Origin: an uncultured Pseudomonadota bacterium
Lineage (GTDB): Bacteria; Pseudomonadota; Alphaproteobacteria; RF32; CAG-239
DNA: 53,426 nucleotides
Direction: 5' to 3'
NCBI GenBank assembly: GCA_949290295.1
Contig: CASERH010000005.1
Span: 1 to 53,426 of the forward strand
Every line of letters begins with the position of its first letter. The stretch's first letter is position 1. Position numbers and translations under genes: made by a program. Positions 18,315-27,906 of this stretch are shown here, piece by piece. Below the pieces are notes generated by a model. It was given only the letters and a program-made list of their open reading frames with translations, made no database searches and had not been told where the DNA came from.

Positions 18315-19202
18315 ATGAAAAAAACAAGCTTCATTTTGGCTGTCTTAGGACTGGTAGTTGTTGCTGGGCCAGCCTCGGCAGCAGACGGCGAAATTGCTTA
18401 TGGCGATTTATACAACATCGAGTGGTGCCCATGTAATCCGGAAGAGCCTTTTGATGCCAACGGATCAGTAGTGATGGGCAAGACGGTTATGTGCCCGTGC
18501 GATAGCCAGTTCAGTGGCTATAAGAAGGGGTTTGACCAAGATATGCGCGAGATTAGGCAGTCAGCCGCCAATCAGTTGCGCCGCTTAAATTATTTCAAGT
18601 ACTATCTTGGCTTTGACTACAATATTGGAAAAACTTCTGCCGGTAGTGATAATCTGACTTTTGATGACACGATTTTTGCCAGCTCTGCTATTAATGTCAA
18701 GCCGGGAGATGTTATCGATGATCAAGACAGTTTGTCCTTTGTTGTTGGTGCCCGTATCAGCAAATATTGGGGATTAGAGGCTTTTTATCAGCAAAGCTAT
18801 GATGATAACACTGTAACTCAGATTGATAACACAACACTAAACAACATTAATTATCACCTGATGAATGAGTACACCACCAGCTTCAAGGCATATGGTTTGG
18901 ACCTCATTGGCTATGTTCCTTTCTCAGAATATTTTGATGTTGTGGCAGCATTTGGTGTCGCTCAATATAAGTTCGATAACCAAGCCACCTTTGCCAGCTA
19001 CAATATTGACGGCACCCAATTAGTGGATGTTGTCTCTCGTAATTTTGATGAAGATAAGATGGGATGGCGAGCTGGTATTGGCGCTCAGGTAAATATTGCA
19101 GACGGCGTCGCACTAAGAGCAATGTATCGCTATGTTTATGTCGGCGGAGACGTCATTGATAACATGAATGAGTTCTCAATGGGTCTGCGTTTTCTGTTCT
19201 AG
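18315..19202 (+). CDS. outer-membrane beta-barrel protein, copy 1
   Basis: A 295-aa exported protein. The signal peptide (MKKTSFILAVLGLVVVAGPA, cleaved near ASA-AD) is followed by a Cys-containing N-terminal stretch (WCPC, MCPC) and an eight-strand-like barrel domain from about residue 95. Alternating aromatic strands such as KYYLGFDYNIG, WGLEAFYQQS and LRAMYRYVYVGG are visible, and the chain ends in Phe, the usual BAM signal. It is probably a small OmpA/OmpW-type porin-like surface protein. Followed 22 bases later by a paralogue, with which it forms an operon. The Cys-rich N-terminal insert is missing in the second copy. Confidence 0.82.
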   Translation: MKKTSFILAVLGLVVVAGPASAADGEIAYGDLYNIEWCPCNPEEPFDANGSVVMGKTVMCPCDSQFSGYKKGFDQDMREIRQSAANQLRRLNYFKYYLGFDYNIGKTSAGSDNLTFDDTIFASSAINVKPGDVIDDQDSLSFVVGARISKYWGLEAFYQQSYDDNTVTQIDNTTLNNINYHLMNEYTTSFKAYGLDLIGYVPFSEYFDVVAAFGVAQYKFDNQATFASYNIDGTQLVDVVSRNFDEDKMGWRAGIGAQVNIADGVALRAMYRYVYVGGDVIDNMNEFSMGLRFLF

Positions 19203-19224
19203 CTATGGATAAGGATTAAAGAAG

Positions 19225-19986
19225 ATGAGAAAAATACTTTTAGCATCGGTTGCGTTAGCTTCACTGGTAGCGCATTCAGCCTCAGCGCAAAGCTACAATC
19301 CCAACTATCCGTCAAATGTTCCAAGCAGCTATTATAGCTACGGAGCCCCACAGGCAAGACGAGCAGCTTCATCGCCGGCATTTAAGAAGTTCAGCATAGG
19401 GTTTGACTATGTACTGGGCTCAACCTCAATGGCCAGCCAGAGTTTCACACTGGACAATCCGTTGGTTGGGGGCGAGAGCTACACTGGCAACACCGATAAG
19501 TTTGAAGACAGCATAGATTCTCTGAATTTTAACTTGGGGTTCCGTCCGTGGAAGTACCTCGGCTTCGAGGCTTTTTATCAGCAATCATTGTCAGACAACC
19601 AGATTAAATATCAGGAATCTTATTCAGGAGATTCTCGTTTTGCGCAAGCAGAATATGAGGTAAAATATAAGGCTTATGGATTAGATGCCGTAGGGTACAT
19701 TCCGTTGGCATCACGTTTTGAGCTTTTGGCCACGGTTGGTGTTGCTCAATATGACTTTGATGCCAAAGTTAACTTTAATGCGTATAAAAACACGAGCATG
19801 AACAAATATCGTGCCAACAGCTTGAAGATGGATGACAGCAAGTTAGCGTTTCGCTACGGCGGTGGTGCACAAATTTGGCTATCACAACGCCTGGCCTTCA
19901 GAGCGATGTATCGCTACACTTCAATAGGTGGTGATTACTTTGATGATGTTTCAGAGATATCATTAGGATTGAGATATAACTTCTAA
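19225..19986 (+). CDS. outer-membrane beta-barrel protein, copy 2
   Basis: A 253-aa paralogue of the preceding barrel protein: signal peptide (MRKILLASVALASLVAHSAS), a short Tyr/Ser/Pro-rich spacer, then a barrel with the same strand phrases (FSIGFDYVLGS, YLGFEAFYQQS, VGVAQYDFDA, LAFRAMYRYTSIGGDY) and a C-terminal Phe. The tandem arrangement suggests local duplication. The strands and the last strand are well conserved between copies, while the loop regions differ, as expected for surface loops. A strong terminator follows. Confidence 0.82.
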   Translation: MRKILLASVALASLVAHSASAQSYNPNYPSNVPSSYYSYGAPQARRAASSPAFKKFSIGFDYVLGSTSMASQSFTLDNPLVGGESYTGNTDKFEDSIDSLNFNLGFRPWKYLGFEAFYQQSLSDNQIKYQESYSGDSRFAQAEYEVKYKAYGLDAVGYIPLASRFELLATVGVAQYDFDAKVNFNAYKNTSMNKYRANSLKMDDSKLAFRYGGGAQIWLSQRLAFRAMYRYTSIGGDYFDDVSEISLGLRYNF

Positions 19987-19990
19987 CCAC

Positions 19991-20020
19991 AAAAAAACCG
20001 CCCGTGAGAGCGGTTTTTTT
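19991..20020. terminator. bidirectional terminator
   Basis: A perfect 11-bp stem (19991-20001 with 20010-20020), an 8-base loop, and A and T runs at both edges. It serves the barrel-protein operon and the convergent flavin reductase gene. Confidence 0.9.
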
Positions 20021-20021
20021 A

Positions 20022-20744
20022 TTACACCTTCGATGCCTTAGGCTTATGTCTTTTTCGCCAATAAGGATTTTTACGCGGGCGTTTATGGATAGCATCTTTA
20101 ATTTTTTGCGTTCCGTCTTTAACTTGCTGTTCAATTTTCAAGAGTTCCATAAATTTTGACTTGCGAGGCTTTGTCTTATTTTCCTTAGTCTTGTCCACCG
20201 AGAACCCAAAACCGCCAAGGTCACGCCCCATGGTATAGTAGCGGCCATGTGCAAAGACAAGGAGCCCGGCTTTCTCGAGTGCCAAACGGTTGTCAGGTTC
20301 CAGGTATTTGTCATCAATATTGACATTGACAATCTCAGCCATAAACATATCGTGTGTGCCAAAAGATTTGGTCTCAATAATTTTGCACTCAAGGCTGACC
20401 GGCGCTTTCTTGAGCATTGGCGCTTTAACTTTCACGCAGGGCTCAATTTCAAGGTCCATATCCTTAAACTTGTCAGTGTTCCTACCTGAACGCACACCGC
20501 AATAGTCGCAGGCTTTTGCTAATTCTAAAGTCGAGATATTGATAACAAATTCCCCGGCATTTTTAATGATATCATGCGAATATCGACTTGGCCTTACGGA
20601 TATATAAGTAAGCGGCGGCTCTGAGTTAATGATGCCGGTCCAGGCAACGGTTAAAACATTTGGTTTTTCCATGGTTCCGCAGGTAACCATCACAGGCGGG
20701 AGCGGAAAAAGCATTGTCCCCGGTTTCCAAGATATCTTAGTCAT
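20022..20744 (-). CDS. flavin reductase / flavoredoxin-like FMN-binding protein
   Basis: A 240-aa protein of the flavin reductase-like family: PGTMLFPLPPVMVTCGTMEK at the start, NVLTVAWTGIINSEPPLTYI, then SVRPSRYSHDIIKNAGEFVIN, which carries the FMN-contact pattern, and CDYCGVRSGRNTDKF. Such proteins bind FMN and transfer electrons or hydride in the cytoplasm. The last 40 or so residues form a strongly basic tail (KPRKS, HKRPRKNPYWRKRHKPKA) that is not part of the usual fold; it could bind RNA or be disordered. Single gene with convergent terminator. Confidence 0.82.
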   Translation of the reverse strand: MTKISWKPGTMLFPLPPVMVTCGTMEKPNVLTVAWTGIINSEPPLTYISVRPSRYSHDIIKNAGEFVINISTLELAKACDYCGVRSGRNTDKFKDMDLEIEPCVKVKAPMLKKAPVSLECKIIETKSFGTHDMFMAEIVNVNIDDKYLEPDNRLALEKAGLLVFAHGRYYTMGRDLGGFGFSVDKTKENKTKPRKSKFMELLKIEQQVKDGTQKIKDAIHKRPRKNPYWRKRHKPKASKV

Positions 20745-20811
20745 AATAAAATCTTCTTTCTCTTATGTTTTAATATCTGTCAGGATAATCCAAAAAGATA
20801 AATAAGCAATT

Positions 20812-20847
20812 AAAAAAAATCCTCGGAAAAAATATCCGAGGATTTTT
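20812..20847 (-). terminator. terminator after secF
   Basis: A 13-bp inverted repeat (20815-20827 with 20835-20847), followed on the minus strand by a run of eight T. It lies 17 bases past the secF stop. Confidence 0.88.
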
Positions 20848-20863
20848 ATGCAATACGGAAAGT

Positions 20864-21802
20864 TTATTCCACGTTTCCGAAGGGGTTAATAACCTTCTCA
20901 TCTTGCGCCGCACGCAGATTGAAGAGGTTTAAGAACACGGCGGAAACATAAATGGAAGAATATGTTCCGACCAACACACCCCAAACGATGGTGAAGGAGA
21001 AACTACGCAAAGTGTCGCCGCCCCAGATTAAGAGGGCCAGAGCCGCCAACAAGGTGGTGCATCCGGTCAAAATCGTTCTGGAGAAGATATCGTTGATACT
21101 CTTGTTTAAGAGATCAAACTGCGGCATTTTTTTGAACTTGCGCAAGTTTTCACGGATTCTGTCATAGGTTACCACCGTATCGTTAACAGAGTAACCAGCC
21201 AGAGTCAAAATTGCGGCAACCGTGGTCAGGCTGAAGTCAAAGTCAAAGAAAGACAATACACCAACCGTCACAACCACATCGTGGATAAGGCCGAGCATGG
21301 CCCCCAAAGCAAATTGCCACTCAAATCTAAACCAGATATAGGCCGAAATTGCCAACACGGCAATAACAGAGGCAATGACGCCGGCTTTTTTGAGCTCGCC
21401 GCCAACTTGCGGACCAACCAGTTCAACCCTACGATATTCATAAGCACTGCCGAGGGTGGACTTAATTTGGTTAACAACGGCCATCTGTTGTTTTTCATCC
21501 AAGTTTTTTGCTTGTGCGCGCAAAACAACCTCGTTTCCGGTCTCGCCGATACTTTGTAGGTTGATTTCATCCAGGTCAACGGCAGAAAGCTGCTTGCGCA
21601 ATTCTTCCACGTTGATCTTGTTTTCACTTTTAAGCTCCATCAAGATACCGCCCGAGAAGTCGATACCATAGTTAAAGCCCTTAAAAGTGATGCTGGCAAT
21701 AGAGAGCAAAACCATAATAGCAGACAAAGCATAAGTCCACTTGCGAGCCCCCATAAAATTAATGGTGGTGTCTTTGGTTACCCATTTAAAAATCTTCATC
21801 AT
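20864..21802 (-). CDS. secF: protein translocase subunit SecF
   Basis: A 312-aa inner-membrane protein with six expected helices. The SecF hallmarks are present: FKGFNYGIDFSGGILMEL early in the chain, a periplasmic domain, and ILTLAGYSVNDTVVTYDRIR in the fourth transmembrane region. With SecD and YajC it uses the proton gradient to help pull proteins through SecYEG. Last gene of yajC-secD-secF; 17 bases separate it from secD, and an AAGGAT site precedes the start. Confidence 0.97.
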   Translation of the reverse strand: MMKIFKWVTKDTTINFMGARKWTYALSAIMVLLSIASITFKGFNYGIDFSGGILMELKSENKINVEELRKQLSAVDLDEINLQSIGETGNEVVLRAQAKNLDEKQQMAVVNQIKSTLGSAYEYRRVELVGPQVGGELKKAGVIASVIAVLAISAYIWFRFEWQFALGAMLGLIHDVVVTVGVLSFFDFDFSLTTVAAILTLAGYSVNDTVVTYDRIRENLRKFKKMPQFDLLNKSINDIFSRTILTGCTTLLAALALLIWGGDTLRSFSFTIVWGVLVGTYSSIYVSAVFLNLFNLRAAQDEKVINPFGNVE

Positions 21803-21819
21803 GACAGATAATCCTTGAG

Positions 21820-23364
21820 TTAAATTGGCAATTTTGTCGGTTTATATTTGTTGAGCCACCAGGTAATGATGAGTCTGGTAACCGTAACGGAGGTGAACAT
21901 AGAGGTAGCAATACCAACCGCCAAGGTAACGGCAAAACCTCTGACCGGACCGCTGCCGAAATAGAAGAGGACAAATGCGGCCACCAAGGTCGTGAGGTTA
22001 GAGTCAACGATTGTCGCCCAAGCTTCGGTAAATCCGGCATCAGCGGCATCGCGGGTAGAGCGTCCGGCCTTAACTTCCTCGCGCATGCGCTCAAAAATCA
22101 AGACATTGGCATCAACCGCCATACCGATGGTGAGGATAATACCAGCAATACCGGGCAGGGTGAGTGTTGCGCCCATAAAGCTCAAAACACCGAGCATCAA
22201 GAACAGGTTCATAAACACGGTGATGGTGGTAAATACGCCAAACAAACCATATGCGGCCACCATAAAGACCACCACGGCAATCAAACCGATGATAGAGGCA
22301 ACAATACCTTCCCGAATGGAATCTGCACCAAGGCCTGCGCCGATGGTTCTCTCTTCCAGCACCTCAAGCGGAGCCGGCAGAGCGCCTGAGCGCAAGAGCA
22401 GTGCGAGGTCGTTGGCGGATTTAACCGTAAAGTTACCGGTGATAACACCGCTGCCGCCCATAATGGCAGATTGAATGGTAGGAGCGGAGATAACTTCATT
22501 GTCAAGAACAATGGCAAGTCTTTCACCAATATTGTCTCTGGTGGCTTCACCAAATTTTTTACCGCCCAAAGAGTTGAACTTGAAGCTAACGACCGGCTGC
22601 CCGTCTTGGAAAGAAGGCTGTGCATCAACCAAGTTCTCGCCGCTCACAACCGGCTTACGGCTGACAACATAGGTTTCACCCATGGTGCCCTGAACCAGTC
22701 TTGAGGTTGCTGCCAGCTTACCACGGCGAGCATCAGCGGCGGTAGAGCGGCTGTCAACCATGTGGAAAGACATTTTTGCGGTTTTACCGAGCAAAGTCTT
22801 AACATATTCAGGGTTTTGCAAACCGGGGAGTTGTACCACAATGCGATCACTTCCCTGGCTTTGAATAACAGGCTCTTTGGTGCCGAGCTCATCAATACGA
22901 CGACGAACAATCTCAATAGATTGCTCAACAACTCTCATTTTGAGTTTATTGAGCTCAACATCAGAATACTTGATGGTAAGCGTTCCATCTTGGTCTTCAA
23001 TTACTTCAATGCCGGAATCAATGCCTTTAAATAAGTTGGCGGCCTTGTTGCGAGCGTTGAGGTTATCTATTTTAACCTTCACGCTGTCAGTGCCGACATT
23101 AAGGTTCTGGTAGCGGATTCTGTTTTCGCGCAAAATCTGGCGGGCAGAATCTTCAATTGAGGACATTCTTTCTTTAATAACATCGTCGATTTTGACCTCC
23201 AACAGCAGGTTTGAACCACCTTGCAAGTCAAGACCGAGGTTAACGGGCTGCCACCAAGAAGGCAGAGCCTCTTTATTGCTGACCATATTGGGAATAGCAA
23301 AGAAAATGCCCAAAGCACAAATGGCCGCAATAATCATTACACGTGATTTAGAGAGCTTATACAT
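21820..23364 (-). CDS. secD: protein translocase subunit SecD
   Basis: A 514-aa inner-membrane protein. Typical features are an N-terminal helix (about 8-28), LGLDLQGGSNLLLEV, a large periplasmic region, and the C-terminal membrane domain with GIAGIILTIGMAVDANVLIFERMREE. It partners SecF in late steps of Sec export. It lies 12 bases downstream of yajC in the same transcript. Length is at the shorter end for SecD, as in many alphaproteobacteria. Confidence 0.97.
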   Translation of the reverse strand: MYKLSKSRVMIIAAICALGIFFAIPNMVSNKEALPSWWQPVNLGLDLQGGSNLLLEVKIDDVIKERMSSIEDSARQILRENRIRYQNLNVGTDSVKVKIDNLNARNKAANLFKGIDSGIEVIEDQDGTLTIKYSDVELNKLKMRVVEQSIEIVRRRIDELGTKEPVIQSQGSDRIVVQLPGLQNPEYVKTLLGKTAKMSFHMVDSRSTAADARRGKLAATSRLVQGTMGETYVVSRKPVVSGENLVDAQPSFQDGQPVVSFKFNSLGGKKFGEATRDNIGERLAIVLDNEVISAPTIQSAIMGGSGVITGNFTVKSANDLALLLRSGALPAPLEVLEERTIGAGLGADSIREGIVASIIGLIAVVVFMVAAYGLFGVFTTITVFMNLFLMLGVLSFMGATLTLPGIAGIILTIGMAVDANVLIFERMREEVKAGRSTRDAADAGFTEAWATIVDSNLTTLVAAFVLFYFGSGPVRGFAVTLAVGIATSMFTSVTVTRLIITWWLNKYKPTKLPI

Positions 23365-23376
23365 TGCAAAACACCT

Positions 23377-23778
23377 TTATTTTTTATCTTTTTTGTTGCT
23401 GTTGGCAACTTTTTTAGGAGCTTTTGGGGTTGAAACCTGCTTGGGAGCCTTTGCTTGAGAGGCATCATCCAAAAGGTCACGAACGGTAGCTCGATAAACT
23501 TTCACAACCACACCGTCGGCAATTTCAACCGTGAGTTCATAAGGATCTGAAGCGTCCAAAACTTTTGCAATCATACCGCCGCCGGTGATAATTCGATCAC
23601 CTTTTTTAATTGTTTGCAGCAATTGTTCATGCTGTCTCATTTTTTTCTGCTGGGGGCGGATTAAAAAGATATAAAACACCACCATAATCAAAACGAGTTG
23701 AATAATCATGCCGGTGGTAGAAGTAGTACCCTGAGCGGCAGCGCCTTCAGCTGCGGCAAAAGCGGAATTTATGAACAT
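23377..23778 (-). CDS. yajC: preprotein translocase accessory subunit YajC
   Basis: A 133-aa protein with one membrane helix (about 22-42), then the conserved FLIRPQQKKMRQHEQLLQ segment, KKGDRIITGGGMIAKV and a beta-rich cytoplasmic domain. The C-terminal 30 residues are Lys/Ala/Pro-rich and likely disordered. First gene of the secDF operon, with a perfect AAGGAG ribosome site. It binds the SecDF complex. Confidence 0.95.
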   Translation of the reverse strand: MFINSAFAAAEGAAAQGTTSTTGMIIQLVLIMVVFYIFLIRPQQKKMRQHEQLLQTIKKGDRIITGGGMIAKVLDASDPYELTVEIADGVVVKVYRATVRDLLDDASQAKAPKQVSTPKAPKKVANSNKKDKK

Positions 23779-23999
23779 AACTTTCTCCTTAAGAATTTAA
23801 TTCCATGTCACTATATAACAAATCTCTTTGCTTATATAGGGCAATTTTTATTATTTCACAAGTTATTTTTAAATTTAAGAATAGGTTAGGGTTAATAAAT
23901 TAGTCGATAAATTAAGACAAGGAAACCTGCAGTATCACGAAGATATCAGTCTCTATCGATGAATTAAAATATAGCACCAGAGTAAGACAAAACAGAAGC

Positions 24000-24923
24000 T
24001 TATTGTAAGTAAGCCATTGGGTTAACGGCTTTTTTGCCGGCACGGATTTCAAAATGCAGTTGCGGTGTATTAACGCCGCCGGTGGAGCCGACAGTCGCGA
24101 TTTTTTCGCCCTTGCGCACTTTTTGGCCCTTTTTAACCAAGAGCCTGTCGTTGTGAGCATAAGCGGTAATCCATCCGCCGCTGTGTTTAATCAAGATAAG
24201 GTTACCAAAACCTTTAAGCTCGTTGCCGGCATAAGCAACCGTTCCGGCATCGGCGGCTTTAACGGCAGTGCCGAGTGCAGCCTTGATATTGATGCCGTCA
24301 TTGTTTCTGCCTTTGGCAATGGGGCCAAATTTGGAGATAACCTGCCCTTTAACCGGCCAAGCAAATTTTGACGAGCGCTTCTTTACCGGAGTGCTATAAG
24401 ATTTTGATGAAGATGATGTTGTTTTCTTTTTTGTGGTAGTGGTTTTGGTAGGAGCTTTCCATGAAGATGTTTTTGTTGAAGACTTGGCAGCATAAGAGGT
24501 CGTTTCCTTAGAGACAACGGAGCCCGGCAATAACAATCTCTGCCCGATTCTCAAGGAATAGGGCGCATCAATATTGTTGGTGCGGCTAAGCGAGTTCATG
24601 TCAACATTATAGCGCTTGGAGATATTATAAAGGGTGTCTCCCTTTGCCACCACATGGTAGCGAGCGGTGGGCAGACGCAACACCTGGCCGATTTTGAGCG
24701 AATAAGGCGGCCTCAAGTTGTTGACCTCAATCACCTCGCGCAAAGGCACATCATACCGACGGGAGATACTGTAAAGGGTGTCTCCTTTCTTGACAACAAC
24801 GCTGGACGGAGCACTGCCGCCCCACCAGGTGTTATAATTAAACAGCGGAATTTGGTTGCCTGAGCACCCGCCCAGCAACATCAACAGTGCTAGAAACCAC
24901 AATGTCATCTTCGATTTTAGCAT
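24000..24923 (-). CDS. NlpD-like lipoprotein: two LysM domains and a degenerate LytM (M23) domain
   Basis: A 307-aa lipoprotein (lipobox LLGGC) with two LysM peptidoglycan-binding domains (about 42-86 and 88-132, VKKGDTLYSIS and VAKGDTLYNIS), a Thr/Ser/Lys-rich linker and a C-terminal M23 domain from about 190. The first zinc motif, normally HxxxD, reads NNDGIN here, so the His and Asp ligands are missing, while YAHND and QLHFEIR remain. E. coli NlpD lacks the first ligand in the same way and activates amidases rather than cutting murein itself, so a role in daughter-cell separation is likely. Monocistronic by position. Confidence 0.88.
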   Translation of the reverse strand: MLKSKMTLWFLALLMLLGGCSGNQIPLFNYNTWWGGSAPSSVVVKKGDTLYSISRRYDVPLREVIEVNNLRPPYSLKIGQVLRLPTARYHVVAKGDTLYNISKRYNVDMNSLSRTNNIDAPYSLRIGQRLLLPGSVVSKETTSYAAKSSTKTSSWKAPTKTTTTKKKTTSSSSKSYSTPVKKRSSKFAWPVKGQVISKFGPIAKGRNNDGINIKAALGTAVKAADAGTVAYAGNELKGFGNLILIKHSGGWITAYAHNDRLLVKKGQKVRKGEKIATVGSTGGVNTPQLHFEIRAGKKAVNPMAYLQ

Positions 24924-24985
24924 GTAAAACCGCTCAAAAGTTAACTTCTGGGAAAAGATTCTAGCAGATAGTCATTAATATTTTA

Positions 24986-26020
24986 TTACCGTTGTTCGAG
25001 GACATTGCCGCGGTCATCAGAGGAAACAACACCATATTCTCTGTGTTTGAGAGATGTTTTGATATGGCGGCGGATTCGTGCCAACATTCCATCATAACTA
25101 TCGCTGAAGTTGCGGCGGTTGGTATAGGTGATGACCATCATTTGGGCATTATATTCATCAACCCTCAAGGTCTTGATGGCGCTCACGGCCTCATCCAAAA
25201 CCTTAAAAGCAATGGCACGGGCTTTTTCACGCTCGGTGCCGTTTAGAACCATGAATATTTTGGTCTTGTCCACCCGGCCGATATTGGCATTGGGGGTGAG
25301 GTTGGCAAAGCAGACATCGCTCACCACCTTGAGCATTTTATCGGCGGTTTCAAAGTCGATTCCCTTGCTGATAAAGTCATAAATATCCCTAAGCTCCACT
25401 ACCACGCAAGAAAACGGCCGATTATAGCGCTTAGCCAGCTGAAAGTCGTGTTCAAATCTGTCAAGAATGGTTGCCTCGTTGAGGGTGTTGGTGAAAATAT
25501 CTCTTTCTTGAAATTGGGAGAGGTTTTCTTGCCAAGCTCTGGCCTCGGAAATATCTTTGCACAAGAAACTGATGCCATCACATTCCAAAATCTCATTCAA
25601 AAGCGGGCGTTGGCGGCAGAGCATAAGCTGCTTTTGCCCATCTCCTCTGAGCAAAACAATCTGAGTGTTAATGGTGGATTGGTGCTTGCTCATTTTGTTC
25701 AAAGTGGCGCTCATTGCCTCTCTTTGTGCCAACTTATCTTCTATGAGGGTGCCAAAAACGGGTTTACCCAAGAGTTTTTGCGGCGTATAGCCCAAGACAT
25801 CGGCTCCCGATTCGTTAATGAAAGTGATGTTAAAGTCCCGATCAACCTTAAAATAGACATCACCGTTAGTGGCTTGCGGATTGCTTTGTTGATTGTCGTT
25901 TTCCTTAATCAGTTCCTTTAGGTTGCGGCGAGTTTGTTTGAGCTTGTTGCGCAAAAGCAAGCAAACGGCCGTCAAAGCCAGAATAACCAAGACTAAAAAG
26001 CAAATTATCCAATACAGCAT
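24986..26020 (-). CDS. membrane-anchored PAS protein with degenerate GGDEF domain
   Basis: A 344-aa protein: one N-terminal membrane helix (about 2-24), a short coil, a PAS domain (about 50-165, with FNITFINESGADVLGYTPQK) and a GGDEF-like domain (about 180-320). At the place of the active-site GGDEF loop the chain reads GRVDKTKIFMVL, so the diguanylate cyclase motif is lost and no c-di-GMP synthesis is expected. It may act as a sensor scaffold or bind a nucleotide. ATG 26020 follows a GAGGA site; a longer reading from 26050 is less likely. It is divergent from sufB. Confidence 0.78.
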   Translation of the reverse strand: MLYWIICFLVLVILALTAVCLLLRNKLKQTRRNLKELIKENDNQQSNPQATNGDVYFKVDRDFNITFINESGADVLGYTPQKLLGKPVFGTLIEDKLAQREAMSATLNKMSKHQSTINTQIVLLRGDGQKQLMLCRQRPLLNEILECDGISFLCKDISEARAWQENLSQFQERDIFTNTLNEATILDRFEHDFQLAKRYNRPFSCVVVELRDIYDFISKGIDFETADKMLKVVSDVCFANLTPNANIGRVDKTKIFMVLNGTEREKARAIAFKVLDEAVSAIKTLRVDEYNAQMMVITYTNRRNFSDSYDGMLARIRRHIKTSLKHREYGVVSSDDRGNVLEQR

Positions 26021-26146
26021 GGTTTCCTCATAGATATTTCTACCAGTCACTCAGGATAGATTCATAAAAGCTAAAATAAGGTTAAATAGAGGTTGCAATT
26101 TTACAAAAAAAACACTAGCTTTAGGGGAAGAATAAAGAGAAAAAGC

Positions 26147-27592
26147 ATGAATAAAATAAATAGCATAGAAGACGAGGCCGGTGATAAATACAAATACGGT
26201 TTTGTGACCGATATCGCCTCAGAAACGGCGCCCAAAGGCCTAAATGAGGACATAATCCGCCTCATCTCCGCCAAAAAGGGTGAGCCTGAGTGGCTTTTGG
26301 ATTTTAGGCTAAAGGCGTTTGAGTTTTGGCAAACGCTGAGTGAGCCAACTTGGGCCAAGCTTAAATACGACAAGATAGATTATCAAGATCTGTCATATTA
26401 CTCCGCGCCCAAGCAAAAAGTTGCGCCCAAAAGCTTGAGCGAGGTAGACCCAGAGCTTTTGGCCACTTATGAGAAATTGGGGATTCCCCTAAAAGAGCAA
26501 GAAGCTTTGGCAGGCGTCGTCGCGGTGGATGCTGTTTTTGACAGTGTTTCTGTCGCCACCACATATCGTGCCAAATTGGCAGAAAAAGGGATTATCTTTT
26601 GCTCAATCTCCGAGGCTGTAAGAGAGCATCCTGATTTGGTTAAAAAATATTTGGGCTCGGTTGTGCCATATACGGACAATTTCTTTGCCGCATTGAACTC
26701 GGCAGTATTTACCGATGGCTCTTTTGTGTATATTCCCAAAGGAGTACGGTGCCCGATGGAGCTTTCCACCTATTTTCGTATCAATGCCAAAAACACCGGC
26801 CAGTTTGAGCGCACTTTGATTGTGGCCGATGATGAGAGCTATGTTTCTTATCTTGAGGGCTGCACGGCTCCGCAAAGAGATGAAAATCAGCTTCACGCAG
26901 CCATTGTTGAGATTGTGGTTTTGAAAGATGCCGAGGTCAAATATTCCACCGTTCAGAACTGGTATCCCGGAGATAAAGACGGCAAAGGCGGGGTTTATAA
27001 CTTTGTGACCAAACGCGCGGCCTGCCGCGGAGCCAATGCCAAAATCTCTTGGACACAGGTGGAAACCGGTTCGGCCGTTACCTGGAAATATCCGTCTTGC
27101 GTTTTGCAGGGAGACAATTCGGTGGGAGAGTTTTATTCGGTTGCCATCACCAACAATCACCAACAGGCAGATACCGGCACCAAGATGATTCATATTGGCA
27201 AAAACACCACCTCAAAGATAATCTCCAAAGGGATTTCGGCCGGCTTTTCAAACCAAACATATCGCGGCCTTGTGAGAGTAAGCCCCGGCGCCGACAATGC
27301 CAGAAATTATTCGCAGTGTGATAGTCTGCTGATAGGTGCAACATGTGGCTCTCACACGGTGCCCTATATCGAAAACCGCAACAAGAGTGCCAAGTTGGAG
27401 CATGAGGCCACCACCTCAAAAATCAGCGATGAGCAGTTGTTTTATTGCCAAAGCCGCGGCATTGGTGAGGAAGAGGCCGTAAGCCTGATTGTTAACGGTT
27501 TTTGCAAAGAGGTCATGCAGCATTTGCCGATGGAGTTTGCAATAGAGGCGGCAAAGCTGATAAACATAAGCTTGGAAGGAAGTGTAGGATAA
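26147..27592 (+). CDS. sufB: Fe-S cluster assembly scaffold SufB
   Basis: A 481-aa Suf[20 protein letters not shown] near the start, [20 protein letters not shown], the long beta-helix core and the C-terminal [20 protein letters not shown] stretch. With SufC and SufD it forms the SufBC2D scaffold on which Fe-S clusters are built. The start at 26147 follows an AAAGAG site; the reading from 26093 would add 18 residues of non-conserved sequence. First gene of the ten-gene operon. No iscR or sufR gene precedes it. Confidence 0.95.
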   Translation: MNKINSIEDEAGDKYKYGFVTDIASETAPKGLNEDIIRLISAKKGEPEWLLDFRLKAFEFWQTLSEPTWAKLKYDKIDYQDLSYYSAPKQKVAPKSLSEVDPELLATYEKLGIPLKEQEALAGVVAVDAVFDSVSVATTYRAKLAEKGIIFCSISEAVREHPDLVKKYLGSVVPYTDNFFAALNSAVFTDGSFVYIPKGVRCPMELSTYFRINAKNTGQFERTLIVADDESYVSYLEGCTAPQRDENQLHAAIVEIVVLKDAEVKYSTVQNWYPGDKDGKGGVYNFVTKRAACRGANAKISWTQVETGSAVTWKYPSCVLQGDNSVGEFYSVAITNNHQQADTGTKMIHIGKNTTSKIISKGISAGFSNQTYRGLVRVSPGADNARNYSQCDSLLIGATCGSHTVPYIENRNKSAKLEHEATTSKISDEQLFYCQSRGIGEEEAVSLIVNGFCKEVMQHLPMEFAIEAAKLINISLEGSVG

Positions 27593-27882
27593 TGATAGAC
27601 CCTGTATTAAAAAGAGCGCTGAAAACTTGGGGCGAGGAGCCGCAAATGTTGATGGTGGTTGAGGAAATGTCAGAACTGATGAAAGAGGTTTTGAAAAACA
27701 TCAACCGCAAAAAAGACAACATTGCCGAGATTATAGAAGAAACGGCCGATGTTGAGATTATGTTGGCCCAGCTAAAAGAAAACTACCATATTTTTGAGCA
27801 AGTTGAGAGTTATAAAAAGAATAAAATCAAAAAGATTGAAGAACGCCTCAATCAATGGGATAAAGAGCATTCGGCGGCATAA
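27592..27882 (+). CDS. MazG-like nucleotide pyrophosphohydrolase
   Basis: A 96-aa all-alpha protein with the MazG metal-binding pattern: EEMSEL and, one helix later, EETADVEIM, matching the ExxE...ExxD arrangement. Such enzymes remove pyrophosphate from NTPs, often non-canonical ones. The ATG overlaps the sufB stop by one base (TAATG), so translation is coupled. Its place between sufB and sufC is unusual and has no obvious link to Fe-S assembly. Confidence 0.8.
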   Translation: MIDPVLKRALKTWGEEPQMLMVVEEMSELMKEVLKNINRKKDNIAEIIEETADVEIMLAQLKENYHIFEQVESYKKNKIKKIEERLNQWDKEHSAA

Positions 27883-27906
27883 GCGTACAGATTGTGAGGA
27901 AAAAAG

